A DNA stretch of 64,000 nt. Origin: Micromonospora sp. HM5-17 (lineage in GTDB: Bacteria; Actinomycetota; Actinomycetes; Mycobacteriales; Micromonosporaceae). The DNA lies in the NCBI RefSeq assembly GCF_003762835.1, contig NZ_RJWA01000003.1:856326-920325 (forward strand). Direction: 5' to 3'. A model generated the notes under the pieces. That model did not search any database. It had not been told where the DNA came from and saw nothing but the letters and a program-made list of their open reading frames with translations. The number at the start of each line of letters is the position of its first letter. The stretch's first letter is position 1. This document shows positions 30,624-40,060 of this stretch, piece after piece. Both the position numbers and the translations under genes were made by a program.

Positions 30624-30950
30624 GTGGAATACCCCGCGCTGGAGCGGCTGGAACAGCTCGCGAACAGCCTCGACGACCTGCAGTTCAAACTGAACAGCCG
30701 GGTCGAGGAGCTCCGGTCCCAGCCGGTCGAGGTGTCGAGCGACAACGGTGCCGTACGGGTGACCGCCGACCACGCCGGCCGGGTGAGCCGGGTCGAGATC
30801 GGCGCGCGGGCGATGCGATACAGCCCGGAGGAGCTCGGGGCGGAGATCACCGCGACGATCCAGCGTGCCCAGCGGGAGGCGACGACCCGGCTGCAGAACT
30901 CCATGCGGGAGGTGCTGGGCAGCGCCGCCGACGACTTCCCGCTGGGCTGA
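30624..30950 (+). CDS. YbaB/EbfC-like nucleoid-associated family protein
   Basis: This 108-residue protein has the YbaB pattern: a long N-terminal helix (ALERLEQLANSLDDLQFKLN), a three-stranded sheet (AVRVTADHAGRVSRVEIGAR) and a C-terminal helix. Such proteins bind DNA as dimers, but in actinomycetes they are also found beside ESX-like genes without a known role. AAGGAGGGAGC precedes the GTG at 30624. It is distinct from the housekeeping YbaB usually placed by recR. Confidence 0.75.
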   Translation: MEYPALERLEQLANSLDDLQFKLNSRVEELRSQPVEVSSDNGAVRVTADHAGRVSRVEIGARAMRYSPEELGAEITATIQRAQREATTRLQNSMREVLGSAADDFPLG

Positions 30951-30962
30951 TCGGCGGACGTC

Positions 30963-31574
30963 ATGGACCACCGACAGCGGTACGACGGCGCGGTCGCGCC
31001 CCGGTTGGAGCCGGGCGAGCGGATCCTGGCGCTCAGCGAGGTCACCCGCCCGCGCGGGGTGGCGCCGGCGCCCCCGCCCCCGCCGCCGCGGCCGGAGTCC
31101 GGCGACGGGGCGCGGGTGGCGGCGATGACCGTCGCCGGGGCCGCGCTGGGCGGAGTGGAGTTCCTCGACAGCATCGGTGGCGGGGGGCCGACCGACTGGC
31201 TGGTCCGGCTCCTCTTCGGACGGGCGGCCCGGGGACGGCTCGACTCGGTCGCCGCCGACTTCCTGCGCGCGGTGCCGACCGGCGTCCCGCTGCTCGCCGT
31301 GGTCACCGACCGGCGGCTGATGGTGCTACGGATCGGCCGCCCGAAGGCCGCCTGGCCGTTCGGCGGGGCCGACAGGCCGCTGGCGGCGGCGAAGCTGAAG
31401 CCGCTCTGGTCGGTACCGCGGACGGAGGTCGCCGGGGCGCGGCGGCGGTGGCACCGGCTGCACGGCGGCCGGCTGCGGGTGAGCTTCCGGGACGGGTCGT
31501 GGCTGGAGTTCACCGGCCCGTTCCGACTGGGATGGCGTCGCGCCGGCGAACTCCGGGACGCCCTGACCGCCTGA
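30963..31574 (+). CDS. hypothetical protein with PH/GRAM-like region
   Basis: This 203-residue protein has a Pro-rich stretch (about 37-47) near its start. The C-terminal part alternates short strands (LLAVVTDRRLMVLRIGRP, then RLRVSFRDGSWLEFTGPFR), like the PH-type beta-sandwich of YokE/GRAM domains. It is 12 bases downstream of the YbaB-like gene and is likely cotranscribed. No function is assigned. Confidence 0.65.
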   Translation: MDHRQRYDGAVAPRLEPGERILALSEVTRPRGVAPAPPPPPPRPESGDGARVAAMTVAGAALGGVEFLDSIGGGGPTDWLVRLLFGRAARGRLDSVAADFLRAVPTGVPLLAVVTDRRLMVLRIGRPKAAWPFGGADRPLAAAKLKPLWSVPRTEVAGARRRWHRLHGGRLRVSFRDGSWLEFTGPFRLGWRRAGELRDALTA

Positions 31575-31681
31575 TCACCCCGGCGACGCCGCCGCACGCG
31601 TCGACCACGCACGGCGCTTCGGGCCACGCCGAGCGGCGGGTGCGGGCGGACCGGGGTCGGCGTGGCCGCGCGGCCGGACGC

Positions 31682-31687
31682 TACCGT
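31682..31687 (+). promoter_or_regulatory. candidate -10 box
   Basis: TACCGT lies 46 bases before the ATG at 31734, which has its own AAGGAGGT ribosome-binding site at 31723-31730. Confidence 0.4.
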
Positions 31688-31733
31688 GTCGGAACGGCGG
31701 CGGGTACCGGGCCCGTCGCGCGAAGGAGGTCCG

Positions 31734-32486
31734 ATGGCGGCCCGCGACGACTGGCGGGAGGTGTTTCGTACCGAGGCCCGGCGGCGGGGGCTGCCGAGGT
31801 GGGAGGTCCGGGAGGCGCTCGCCGAGGTCGAGGCGTACTGCGCCGGCTCCGACGCGGACCCGGTCGAGGCGTTCGGCGAGCCCGCCCGGTACGCCGCCGA
31901 GCTCGCCGCCGGCCGTCGCTCCGACGGCGACGTCGGTCGGCGCCGTCGGCTGCTGCCGGCCACGCTGGTCGCGTCCGGCAGCCTGGCCGGGGTGATGTCG
32001 CTGCTCGCGGGGGTGGACGCGCTCGCCCGGGGTGGCCCGGGCGAGGTCACGCTCGGTCAGCTCGTCTCGGTCGTGGCCGGGATCGCCGGGATCGTGCTCG
32101 TCGCCGCCGTCCTGCACCACACCGGGCGTACCGCCCGCGTCGGCTGGCGGTTCGGGCTGGCCGGGGCGGCCGGGATCGCCGTGACGACCGCGCCACAGCT
32201 GCTCTGGACGCACCCGGTGTGGCGCGCGTCCGGCTGGCTGCTGGTCGGCGTCGGGCTGCTGCTGGTGGCCGCCGCCTGGTGGCCGCTCGTCTCCGGGCGG
32301 CTCCTCGGCCCCGCGCGGGGCGCCGATCCGGGCACCGGCGCCGGGCCGGCCGGAGCCTCGGCACGGCTGCTCGGGGTCGTCCGGTGGGGCCTGCCGGCCG
32401 CGCTGATCTGCGCGGTGCTCCTCGCCATCCTGGTCGGCGGCACCGGGCTCGCGGTCGCCTGCCCACCGCCGGGCTGCCCGAGCTGA
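31734..32486 (+). CDS. HAAS-like domain membrane protein
   Basis: This 250-residue protein starts with a soluble helical region (about 5-65: LPRWEVREALAEVEAYCAGS, GEPARYAAELAAG) of the kind seen in HAAS/DUF1700 proteins. Five hydrophobic helices follow (about 75-95, 105-125, 135-152, 163-185 and 215-238). The ATG at 31734 has a near-perfect Shine-Dalgarno sequence. HAAS domains often work with PadR repressors, but none is adjacent here. Function is unknown. Confidence 0.75.
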   Translation: MAARDDWREVFRTEARRRGLPRWEVREALAEVEAYCAGSDADPVEAFGEPARYAAELAAGRRSDGDVGRRRRLLPATLVASGSLAGVMSLLAGVDALARGGPGEVTLGQLVSVVAGIAGIVLVAAVLHHTGRTARVGWRFGLAGAAGIAVTTAPQLLWTHPVWRASGWLLVGVGLLLVAAAWWPLVSGRLLGPARGADPGTGAGPAGASARLLGVVRWGLPAALICAVLLAILVGGTGLAVACPPPGCPS

Positions 32487-32580
32487 CCGCCCGACCGGGC
32501 GGCGGAGGCCGCGTCCGTCGAGCCCCGGCGGACGGGCCGCCGGCGGCGAATCCCGGACGAGGCCCAGCCGACCGAGCTAT

Positions 32581-32586
32581 TAGGCT
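32581..32586 (+). promoter_or_regulatory. candidate -10 box of gatB
   Basis: TAGGCT lies 60 bases before the gatB ATG. It shows that gatB can be transcribed apart from gatCA. Confidence 0.45.
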
Positions 32587-32646
32587 GGGACACGTCATGT
32601 CCGGATGCCACCGGGGGCCGGCCGCCACCCGAGAGCTGGAGTCTTG

Positions 32647-34152
32647 ATGAGCACGACCGTCCTGCCCTCGTACGACGAGGTCGTCGAGCGCTACGCCCCG
32701 GTGATCGGCCTGGAGACTCACGTCGAGCTGGGGACGCGGACCAAGATGTTCTGCGGCTGCCCGACCGACTTCGGCGGGGAGCCCAACACCCGGGTCTGCC
32801 CGGTCTGCCTCGGCCTGCCCGGGTCCCTGCCGGTCGCCAACAGGGCCGCGGTCGAGGCGACGATCCGGATCGGCCTCGCACTGAACTGCACGATCGCCAC
32901 CTGGTGCCGGTTCGCCCGGAAGAACTACTTCTACCCGGACATGCCGAAGAACTTCCAGATCAGCCAGTACGACGAGCCACTCTGCACGGACGGCTGGCTG
33001 GACGTCGAGGTGGAGGGCGAGACGGTCCGGGTCGGGATCGAGCGGGTGCACCTGGAGGAGGACACCGGCAAGACCCTGCACGTCGGCGGCGCGACCGGCC
33101 GGATCCACGGCGCGACCGAGTCCCTGGTCGACTACAACCGGGCCGGCATCCCGCTGGTCGAGATCGTCACCAAGCCGATCGTCGGCACCGGGGCGAAGGC
33201 CCCGCTGGTGGCCCGGGCGTACGTCACCGAGCTGCGGGACGTGATCCGCTCGCTCGGCGTCTCCGACGTCCGGATGGAGGAGGGCTCGCTGCGCTGCGAC
33301 GTCAACACGTCGCTGGCGCCGGTCGGCTCCGCCGAGTGGGGGACCCGGACGGAGACCAAGAACGTCAACTCGCTCCGCTCGGTGGAGCGGGCGGTCCGCT
33401 CCGAGATGCTGCGCCAGGCCGCCGTCCTGGACAGCGGCGGTCGGGTCGTCCAGGAGACCCGGCACTTCCACGAGGACACCGGGGACACCACCGCGGGCCG
33501 GTCGAAGGAGACGGCCACCGACTACCGCTACTTCCCCGAGCCCGACCTGGTGCCGCTGGCCCCGGACCCGGCCTGGGTCGCCGAGCTCAGGGCGAACCTG
33601 CCCGAGCTGCCCCGGATGCGCCGTCGGCGGCTCCAGCAGGAGTGGGGTCTGTCGGACCACGACATGCAGTCGGTGATCAACGCCGGTGCGGTGGAGCTGA
33701 TCGAACAGACCGTCGCCGCCGGCACCACACCGGCGGCCGCCCGCAAGTGGTGGCTGGGCGAGCTGTCCCGGCGGGCCAACGAGCTGGGCGTCGAGCTGTC
33801 GGCGGTCGGCGCGACGCCGGCCCAGGTCGCCGAACTGCAGGGGCTGGTCGACGCGGGCAAGCTCACCGACAAGCTGGCGCGTACGGTCCTGGAGGGGGTC
33901 GTGGCGGGCGAGGGCTCGCCGACCGAGGTCATGACCAGCCGCGGGCTCGAGGTCGTCTCCGACACCGGGGCGCTGACCGCCGCCGTCGACGAGGCGATCG
34001 CCGCCAACCCGGACATCGCGGCCAAGGTGCGAGACGGCAAGATCGCCGCGGCCGGTGCCCTGGTCGGCGCCGTCATGAAGGCCACCCGGGGCCAGGCCGA
34101 CGCCAAGGCCGTTCGGGCGCTGATCCTCTCCCGCCTCGGCGTCGAGGGCTGA
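32647..34152 (+). CDS. gatB: Asp-tRNA(Asn)/Glu-tRNA(Gln) amidotransferase subunit B
   Basis: This 501-residue subunit activates the tRNA-bound acid and receives ammonia from GatA. It shows [37 protein letters not shown] with zinc-binding cysteines, the kinase-like cradle ([20 protein letters not shown]) and the C-terminal YqeY-like tail. The ATG follows GGAG by 7 bases. It lies about 5.6 kb from gatA, with its own promoter-like box, so the usual gatCAB order is split. Confidence 0.97.
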   Translation: MSTTVLPSYDEVVERYAPVIGLETHVELGTRTKMFCGCPTDFGGEPNTRVCPVCLGLPGSLPVANRAAVEATIRIGLALNCTIATWCRFARKNYFYPDMPKNFQISQYDEPLCTDGWLDVEVEGETVRVGIERVHLEEDTGKTLHVGGATGRIHGATESLVDYNRAGIPLVEIVTKPIVGTGAKAPLVARAYVTELRDVIRSLGVSDVRMEEGSLRCDVNTSLAPVGSAEWGTRTETKNVNSLRSVERAVRSEMLRQAAVLDSGGRVVQETRHFHEDTGDTTAGRSKETATDYRYFPEPDLVPLAPDPAWVAELRANLPELPRMRRRRLQQEWGLSDHDMQSVINAGAVELIEQTVAAGTTPAAARKWWLGELSRRANELGVELSAVGATPAQVAELQGLVDAGKLTDKLARTVLEGVVAGEGSPTEVMTSRGLEVVSDTGALTAAVDEAIAANPDIAAKVRDGKIAAAGALVGAVMKATRGQADAKAVRALILSRLGVEG

Positions 34153-34320
34153 CCGGCCGCCCGCGCCGCGCCGCCCGCGCCGGCTCGTCAGCGCCCGGGT
34201 CGCCGGCGCGGGATCGTCACAGCGCCGGGTCGGTCGGCGCCGGCGTCACCGGACAGGCGGCCGATCACCGCGTTACCGACGCCCGGGCCGGTCACCGGTG
34301 GTGCCGTCGCGCCGGGCTGG

Positions 34321-35907
34321 TCACCGGGTCGGTGTCGGCGTCGCCGGCGACCCGGTGGGGCTGGTCGGGGTGGGCGGCTCCCCCTTGTTGACCACGTGCC
34401 GCTGAAGGTTGACCTGCGCCTCGCCGGTGCCGCCGAGCCGGATGTCGTCGTACGCCTGGAGCCGTCGCTCCTCGTCGAGATAGAGGACGGACATCGCCAG
34501 CGGGGTGGGCTGGTCGCCCTCCAGCCCGCGGAGCCCCGCCCCTCCGGTGGAGCCCTGTACCTGGAGCTGGGTCGGAGGCGCGCCCGGCACCGGGGGCAGG
34601 TCGTGTACCTCGCGACTGTGGGTGTGCCCGGCCAGCACCAGCGGAACCACCCCGGAGAGCGCATCGGCCGAGGCGGGGTCGTGCACCATCGCGATGTGGA
34701 CCGGCTGGCTGGACGCCCGGATCGTCTCGGCCAGCCGCGCGCCCGCCCCGGTCACCTGCGCGACCGTCTCCGGCAGGGCGCCGGAGCCGGGCGGCGAGGT
34801 CTCCTTGTCCGGGGTGAACCGGGGATCAGGGATGCCGGCGATCGTCACCCCGGCCACCGTGACGATCGAGTTGTCCAGCACCACCGCGTTCGGCTGCCGG
34901 TCGACGGCGGCGGCGGTGGCGGCCGAGTCGTGGTTGCCCCGGATGAAGACGTACGGCACCTTCAGCAGGTTGATGGAGCCGACGAACGAGGCCTCGGGCT
35001 CGCTGCCGAAGTCGGTGATGTCGCCGGTGTCGACGACCACGTCGATCTTGAACTGCTCGACCACGGTCCGGATCACCTGCCAGGCCGCCGGGTTCAGGTG
35101 CAGGTCCGAGACGTGCAGTATCCGTACGCTGCCCTGGGTCTGCTCGAAGATCGGCAGGCTGGAGACGGTGGTGTAGAGCTGGCTGACGTTGCCGACCATC
35201 CGCTGGAGCTGGTCGGCGTACCGGCCGTAGTCGTTGGCGATGCGCCGCACGTCGCCGACGATCGCCGGGGCGTTGACGAGCAGCCCCTCGTAGCGCGGTT
35301 CCTCGATCGAGTCCGGCCGGAACGACAGCGCGGCGACGCCCAGGCTCCCGCCCGTGATCAGCAGCGCCAGGGTGCCGGCCCAGGCGACCCGCCGGACGCG
35401 GCGGAAGACCAGCGCCGCGAGGACCAGGGTGGCCAGGACGGAGACGGCGAGCGTCCGTACGCCGACCCGGATGACCCCGTTGGTCACGTCGCTGACCGCG
35501 GTCTGGCTGGCCCGGGTGATGCTGGCCGGATCGTCGATCAACGCCTCGGTCCGCCGCTGGTCGAGCGCGCCCAGGCGGACCGACAGGTGAGCCAGGCCGG
35601 TGTGGCTGTCGAGGTGGAGTGCCCCGAGCGGCGGGATGGCGACCGTGGTGCCGCCGTCGACCGAGGGGGTGATCGCCATCTCGGCCCGGAACGGGCCGAT
35701 GTCGGTCTCCTGGCGTCCGCCGAGCAGGACCCCGAGGACGGTCCCGGCGAGGGTGACGGCGAGGACCGCCAGCCCGGTCCCGATCCGGCGGCTGGCGGTG
35801 GAGGTGAGCACGCCCCGGACGCCGCGTACGCCGGACCGCAGGGCCCGCCGGACCGCCGAGGGCGTGTCGCCCCCGGGGGTTCGGGTGTCGTTCCTCCGCC
35901 AGCGCAT
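34321..35907 (-). CDS. membrane-anchored metallophosphoesterase
   Basis: This 528-residue protein has an N-terminal membrane helix (about 45-65), an extracytoplasmic segment (about 66-150), two further helices (about 155-205), and a calcineurin-like phosphoesterase domain (about 265-490). Metal-binding motifs are HVSDLHLNP, DTGDITDFG, RGNHDS, AMVHDP and AGHTHSRE. The C-terminus is a Thr/Pro-rich tail. The ATG at 35907 is favoured because sequence before it is low in coding character. The substrate is unknown; the catalytic part lies on one side of the membrane next to three helices. The sugar dehydrogenase gene lies 59 bases upstream. Confidence 0.88.
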   Translation of the reverse strand: MRWRRNDTRTPGGDTPSAVRRALRSGVRGVRGVLTSTASRRIGTGLAVLAVTLAGTVLGVLLGGRQETDIGPFRAEMAITPSVDGGTTVAIPPLGALHLDSHTGLAHLSVRLGALDQRRTEALIDDPASITRASQTAVSDVTNGVIRVGVRTLAVSVLATLVLAALVFRRVRRVAWAGTLALLITGGSLGVAALSFRPDSIEEPRYEGLLVNAPAIVGDVRRIANDYGRYADQLQRMVGNVSQLYTTVSSLPIFEQTQGSVRILHVSDLHLNPAAWQVIRTVVEQFKIDVVVDTGDITDFGSEPEASFVGSINLLKVPYVFIRGNHDSAATAAAVDRQPNAVVLDNSIVTVAGVTIAGIPDPRFTPDKETSPPGSGALPETVAQVTGAGARLAETIRASSQPVHIAMVHDPASADALSGVVPLVLAGHTHSREVHDLPPVPGAPPTQLQVQGSTGGAGLRGLEGDQPTPLAMSVLYLDEERRLQAYDDIRLGGTGEAQVNLQRHVVNKGEPPTPTSPTGSPATPTPTR

Positions 35908-35966
35908 GGTCAGATCATCACCTGCCCCGAACCGGGCCGACAAAACGCGCCGTATGCCAGTCAGGC

Positions 35967-37151
35967 TCAGCTTCGGCCGGCCGTACCGCCGGAGAAGACC
36001 AACCGGATGATGCGATCGTCGTCGGGCGCCGGCTTGCCCCGACCGTCGTGGTTCGACGTGGAGATCCACAGCGATCCGTCGGGTGCGACGACGGCGGTGC
36101 GGAGCCGACCGTACTCACCGGTCAGCATCGACCGGGGCTGCCCCAGCACCCCACCGGCGGCGGTCAGCTCGACCAGCCAGAGCCGCTCGCCGCGCAGGCA
36201 CGCCGCCACCAGCACCCGCTCGACGACGGCAGCGCCGGAGCAGGACGACTCGGCGGTGGGCCAGACCACCAGAGGATCGGTGAACCTGTCGTCCCGGCTG
36301 CCGCCGCGGTCGGCCTTTCCCTCGACCTCGGGCCAGCCGTAGTTCTGCCCCGGACGGATCAGGTTGATCTCGTCCCAACGGTTCTGCCCGAACTCCGTGG
36401 CGTAGAGCCGATCGTTGCCGTCCCAGGCGATCCCCTGCACGTTCCGGTGGCCGAGGGACCAGACCAGGGAGTTCGGGTACGGGTTGCCGGGCGCCGGTTT
36501 GCCCTCGGTGGTCATCCGCAGGATCTTGCCGCCGAGGCTCTTCCTCTGCTGGGCCAGTCCGCGCTCGGAGGCGTCGCCCGTGGTGGCGTAGAGGTAGCCG
36601 TCCGGGCCGAAGGCGAGGCGTCCGCCGTTGTGGATCCCGGACCGCGGGATGCCGGTGACGATCGGCGTCGGCTCGCCGCCGAGGGTGAGCTTGGCGATCC
36701 GGTTGTCCTCGGCCGTCGTGTAGTAGACGAAGACGGTCTGGTCCTTCTCGTACGTCGGCGACACGGCGATGCCGAGCAGCCCGCCCTCGCCGGCCGCGTC
36801 GACCTCGTCGAGGGTCTGCACGGTGGTCACCTTGAGACCGTCCGGGTCGGACTCCGGGCCGACCTTCAGAATCTTCCCGGTGTCCCGTTCGGTGACCAGC
36901 GCCCCGCCGTCGGGCAGGAACGCGATCCCCCAGGGCACCCGGAGCCCCTTCGCCAGAACGGTCGCCGCGACCTGCTGCTCGGCGCCGGCCGCGGTCGGGG
37001 TGACGGACGGGGTGGGGAATCTCGGCGGTTCGCCGGCCGGGTCCGGCTCCGGTTCGCCGAAGGCACAACCACCGGTGAGGAGCACGGCCGCCGCACAGAG
37101 CGCGACCGCCGCGCGCCGGCGGCTGAATCTGGGGTACGGGCGAGCGCTCAC
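35967..37151 (-). CDS. PQQ-dependent sugar dehydrogenase-like lipoprotein
   Basis: This 394-residue protein is a six-bladed beta-propeller of the soluble glucose/aldose dehydrogenase family. The signal peptide has an Arg-rich start, then AAVALCAAAVLLTGGC, with LTGGC as lipobox, so it should be lipid-anchored outside the membrane. Propeller motifs include RVPWGIAFLPDGGALVTER, EGGLLGIAVSP, GIHNGGRLAFGPDGYLYA and WSLGHRNVQGIAW. The GTG at 37151 is chosen because TACCCT lies 7 bases upstream (leaderless); an ATG at 37202 would add 17 residues. Whether it binds PQQ is untested. Confidence 0.85.
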   Translation of the reverse strand: MSARPYPRFSRRRAAVALCAAAVLLTGGCAFGEPEPDPAGEPPRFPTPSVTPTAAGAEQQVAATVLAKGLRVPWGIAFLPDGGALVTERDTGKILKVGPESDPDGLKVTTVQTLDEVDAAGEGGLLGIAVSPTYEKDQTVFVYYTTAEDNRIAKLTLGGEPTPIVTGIPRSGIHNGGRLAFGPDGYLYATTGDASERGLAQQRKSLGGKILRMTTEGKPAPGNPYPNSLVWSLGHRNVQGIAWDGNDRLYATEFGQNRWDEINLIRPGQNYGWPEVEGKADRGGSRDDRFTDPLVVWPTAESSCSGAAVVERVLVAACLRGERLWLVELTAAGGVLGQPRSMLTGEYGRLRTAVVAPDGSLWISTSNHDGRGKPAPDDDRIIRLVFSGGTAGRS

Positions 37152-37158
37152 CCGGCCC

Positions 37159-37164
37159 AGGGTA
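37159..37164 (-). promoter_or_regulatory. -10 box of a leaderless transcript (sugar dehydrogenase)
   Basis: TACCCT on the minus strand is separated by 7 bases from the GTG at 37151. It supports that start over the upstream ATG. Confidence 0.5.
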
Positions 37165-37380
37165 GCCGGATCCGGTTGCCCGCTGTCGGTACGCACGATC
37201 ATGTCACCGGTCTTCCCGCGTCCGCCGCCGTCCCTCGGCGGCCCGCCGGTGGTACGGAGCCGTGACCCCGCCGCCAGGTTCCCGGAGCCAATGCCGGCGG
37301 CAGGTCCGGACGACCAACACCGATCGGAACCGGGCCGGTTGGTACCGGACGCCTCATCCCGCCATGCGAGACTCCCCGGC

Positions 37381-39027
37381 ATGGCGCTCGCGACCTCACC
37401 GAACCTGACCGCCACCTCGACCGGGCCGACCCGATGGCGGCCCGGCGCCGGACAGGTCGCCGTCGCGCTCGGGGTGCTCGGGGTGGGCTACCGGCTGGGG
37501 GCGCTGCTCGCCGAGGTGCCGCCGACCAACAGCGACGAGGCGGTCACCGGGCTGGTGGCGGCACACGTGGCGCAGGGCCGGGAGTTTCCGCTCTTCTTCT
37601 ACGGCCAGTACTACATGGGGGCGCTGGAGTCGTATCTCGCGGCGCCGCTCTTCGCGCTCGTCGGCTCGTCCACCCTCGCGCTGCGCCTGCCCAACCTGCT
37701 GCTCTACGCGGTCTTCCTGGTGCTGATGTGGCGGCTGACCCGCCGGCTCTACACACCGTGGCTGGCGACGTTCACCGTCGGCCTGCTCGCCCTCGGCTCC
37801 GACCGGATCCTGAAGGACCAGCTCATCTCGGGCGGCGGCTACCCGGAGATGAATCCGGCGGGCGCCCTGCTGATGCTGCTGGCGGTCAACCTCGGGCTCG
37901 GGAGCGTCCGCCGGCCCGGTCCGGCGTACGCCGGGTTCGGGCTGGTCGCCGGCCTCACGCTCTGGGACGACTGGCTGGTCCTGCCGTACGTCGGGGCGGC
38001 CGGTCTCCTGCTGCTCGCCGCGCGCCACCGCGACCTGCGGGGCCGGTCGGGGCTCGCCCTCGGTGTCGGCCTGCTGGTCGGCCTCGTGCCGATCGTGGCG
38101 CACAACCTCACCGCCGCTCCCGAGCACCGTTCCCTCGCCGTCTACGCCACCCTGACCAGCGGCGCCCCGGCCCCCTGGGCGGACCGGCTGTCCGGCGGGG
38201 TTCTCTTCGGGGTCCCGATGGCGACGGGGCTCTGCGACCCGGGCCGGTGCGCTCCCTGGCAGCAGTGGTGGGGAGCCGCCTACCCGGTGTTGCTGGTCGT
38301 CGCCGCGTTGCTGGCCGGACGGGCGCTGCGTCGCACCACCGGGCGCGCGGAGCGGATCCGCCAGGGCGGCCGGCTGGCGCTGCTCGTCGCCGCGGGGCTG
38401 ACCCTGACCGCGTACGCGGTCAGCAGCGCCGCCGCCCACACCCCGGTGGAGAGCGCCCGCTACCTCTCCTGCCTGCTGATCTCGACCCCCGCCCTGCTCT
38501 GGCCGCTCTGGTCGGTGGCCACCGCCGCCCGCGCCGGGGCCGGCCCGGCGGAGCGGGCCGGGGCCGGGCGGTGGCGTGCCCGGCTGGTCCGGTGGGCGGC
38601 GGTGGCGCCGCTGGTCGCGCTCGCCGGCACCATGGCGCTGGCGACCGCGACGCTGATCCGCGCCGTCCCGGAGCAGGCGAGGCTGGCGGAGCAGCGGCGC
38701 GAACTCATCGCCGCGCTCGACGACCTGGGCGTCCGGCACTTCTACGCCGAGTACTGGACCTGCAACACCATCATCTTCCTGACCCGGGAACGGATCGTCT
38801 GCGGGGTGATCGGGGACGACCTGGCGGCGGGCTGGGACCGCTACCCGGCGTACCCCAGGATGGTCGCCGCCGCCGAGCGGCCGGCCTTCGTCCTGCCCGC
38901 CGGATCGCCGCTGAGCGCGGCGGTCCGCGACCACCTGCGCGGCACCGGCGTGCCGGTGGCCGAGACCTCCGTGGCCGGCTACGACATCTACCGCCCCGCC
39001 GGCCCGGTCGACCTGCCCCGCCGGTGA
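37381..39027 (+). CDS. GT-C-like (PMT/ArnT-type) membrane glycosyltransferase
   Basis: This 548-residue polytopic protein has about ten membrane helices. Its first loop carries PTNSDEAVTGLVAAHVAQGR, with the Asp-Glu pair typical of GT39/GT83 enzymes, then FFYGQYYMGALESYLAAPLF. The ending is a soluble domain (about 440-548) with the Cys pair YWTCNTIIF ... RIVCGV. It probably moves a sugar from a polyprenyl-phosphate donor outside the membrane (family knowledge). ATG 37381 starts directly after a short intergenic region; no strong Shine-Dalgarno sequence is visible. Confidence 0.8.
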   Translation: MALATSPNLTATSTGPTRWRPGAGQVAVALGVLGVGYRLGALLAEVPPTNSDEAVTGLVAAHVAQGREFPLFFYGQYYMGALESYLAAPLFALVGSSTLALRLPNLLLYAVFLVLMWRLTRRLYTPWLATFTVGLLALGSDRILKDQLISGGGYPEMNPAGALLMLLAVNLGLGSVRRPGPAYAGFGLVAGLTLWDDWLVLPYVGAAGLLLLAARHRDLRGRSGLALGVGLLVGLVPIVAHNLTAAPEHRSLAVYATLTSGAPAPWADRLSGGVLFGVPMATGLCDPGRCAPWQQWWGAAYPVLLVVAALLAGRALRRTTGRAERIRQGGRLALLVAAGLTLTAYAVSSAAAHTPVESARYLSCLLISTPALLWPLWSVATAARAGAGPAERAGAGRWRARLVRWAAVAPLVALAGTMALATATLIRAVPEQARLAEQRRELIAALDDLGVRHFYAEYWTCNTIIFLTRERIVCGVIGDDLAAGWDRYPAYPRMVAAAERPAFVLPAGSPLSAAVRDHLRGTGVPVAETSVAGYDIYRPAGPVDLPRR

Positions 39028-39119
39028 GGACGCCCGGATACCGGCCCTCCGAAGGTGGCCCCCGAACCGGGTCGGCGGGCGGTGCGTGGGCCGGGCCGGG
39101 CGCGGCACGCGCCGGCGAC

Positions 39120-39125
39120 TATCGT
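39120..39125 (+). promoter_or_regulatory. -10 box of a leaderless transcript (2-hydroxyacid dehydrogenase)
   Basis: TATCGT is followed after 8 bases by GTG at 39134, with no ribosome-binding site between. Confidence 0.5.
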
Positions 39126-39133
39126 CGGCGACC

Positions 39134-40060
39134 GTGAAGGTATGGATTCCGCACCCGGAGGGCCGGGAACTGCTCGGCGAGGTTCCCGACGGGGTCACCG
39201 TGGAGATCGCCCCCGCGCCCGACGACCTGCCCTCCGAACCGGACGGGGTGCGGTTCTGGGTCCCGCCGTTCCTCTCCCAGGCGGTGGCGGTGCCGCTGGC
39301 GGCGAAGATGCCGGACCTGCGGGTGGTGCAGCTTCTCTCCGCCGGGGCCGACGTCTGGGCCGGTCGGCTGCCCGCCCAGGTCACCCTCTGCGACGCGCGC
39401 GGGGTGCACGACTCCTCGACCGCCGAGTGGGTGGTCGCGGCGATCCTGGCACACCTGCGGGCCTTTCCCACGTACGCCCGCGCCCAGGTCGCGCAGGAGT
39501 GGGCGCGCGACCGGACCATCCCGACCGACGAACTCGCCGGCAAGCGGGTGCTGATCGTCGGCGCCGGTTCGATCGGGGCGGCCACCGCCGCCCGGCTGGC
39601 GCCGTTCGAGGTCGAGCTGACCATGGTCGCCCGGAGGCCACGTCCCGCCGAGGGCGTGTACGGCGTCGCCGACCTGCCGAGACTGCTGCCGGCCGCCGAC
39701 GTCGTGGTACTGCTGGTGCCGCTCACCGCGCAGACCCGTGGCCTGGTCGACGCGCGATTCCTCGCCGCGCTGCCGGACGGGGCCCTGCTGGTCAACGCCG
39801 CCCGGGGGCCGGTGGTGGAGACCGAGGCGCTGGTCGCCGAGCTCGCCACCGGGCGGATCGCGGCGGCGCTGGACGTCACCGAGCCGGAGCCGCTGCCGGC
39901 CGGCCATCCGCTCTGGGATCTCCCCAACGTGCTGCTCACCCCGCACGTCGCCGGTTCGGTCCGGGGGCTGCTGCCGCGGGCGTACCGCCTCGTCGGTGCG
40001 CAACTGCGCCGGTTCGTGGCGGGCGAGCCGCTGGTCAACGAGGTGGTCGACGGCTACTGA
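39134..40060 (+). CDS. D-2-hydroxyacid dehydrogenase
   Basis: This 308-residue NAD(P)-dependent enzyme has the nucleotide fold KRVLIVGAGSIGAATAARLA (about 137-156). The catalytic set is present: Arg in LVNAARGPVVE, Glu in DVTEPEPLPAGHPLW and His in LTPHVAGSV. The short length and the single Rossmann motif suit the glyoxylate/hydroxypyruvate reductase group, but the substrate is unresolved. It converges with the next gene and their ends overlap by 7 bases. Confidence 0.9.
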   Translation: MKVWIPHPEGRELLGEVPDGVTVEIAPAPDDLPSEPDGVRFWVPPFLSQAVAVPLAAKMPDLRVVQLLSAGADVWAGRLPAQVTLCDARGVHDSSTAEWVVAAILAHLRAFPTYARAQVAQEWARDRTIPTDELAGKRVLIVGAGSIGAATAARLAPFEVELTMVARRPRPAEGVYGVADLPRLLPAADVVVLLVPLTAQTRGLVDARFLAALPDGALLVNAARGPVVETEALVAELATGRIAAALDVTEPEPLPAGHPLWDLPNVLLTPHVAGSVRGLLPRAYRLVGAQLRRFVAGEPLVNEVVDGY

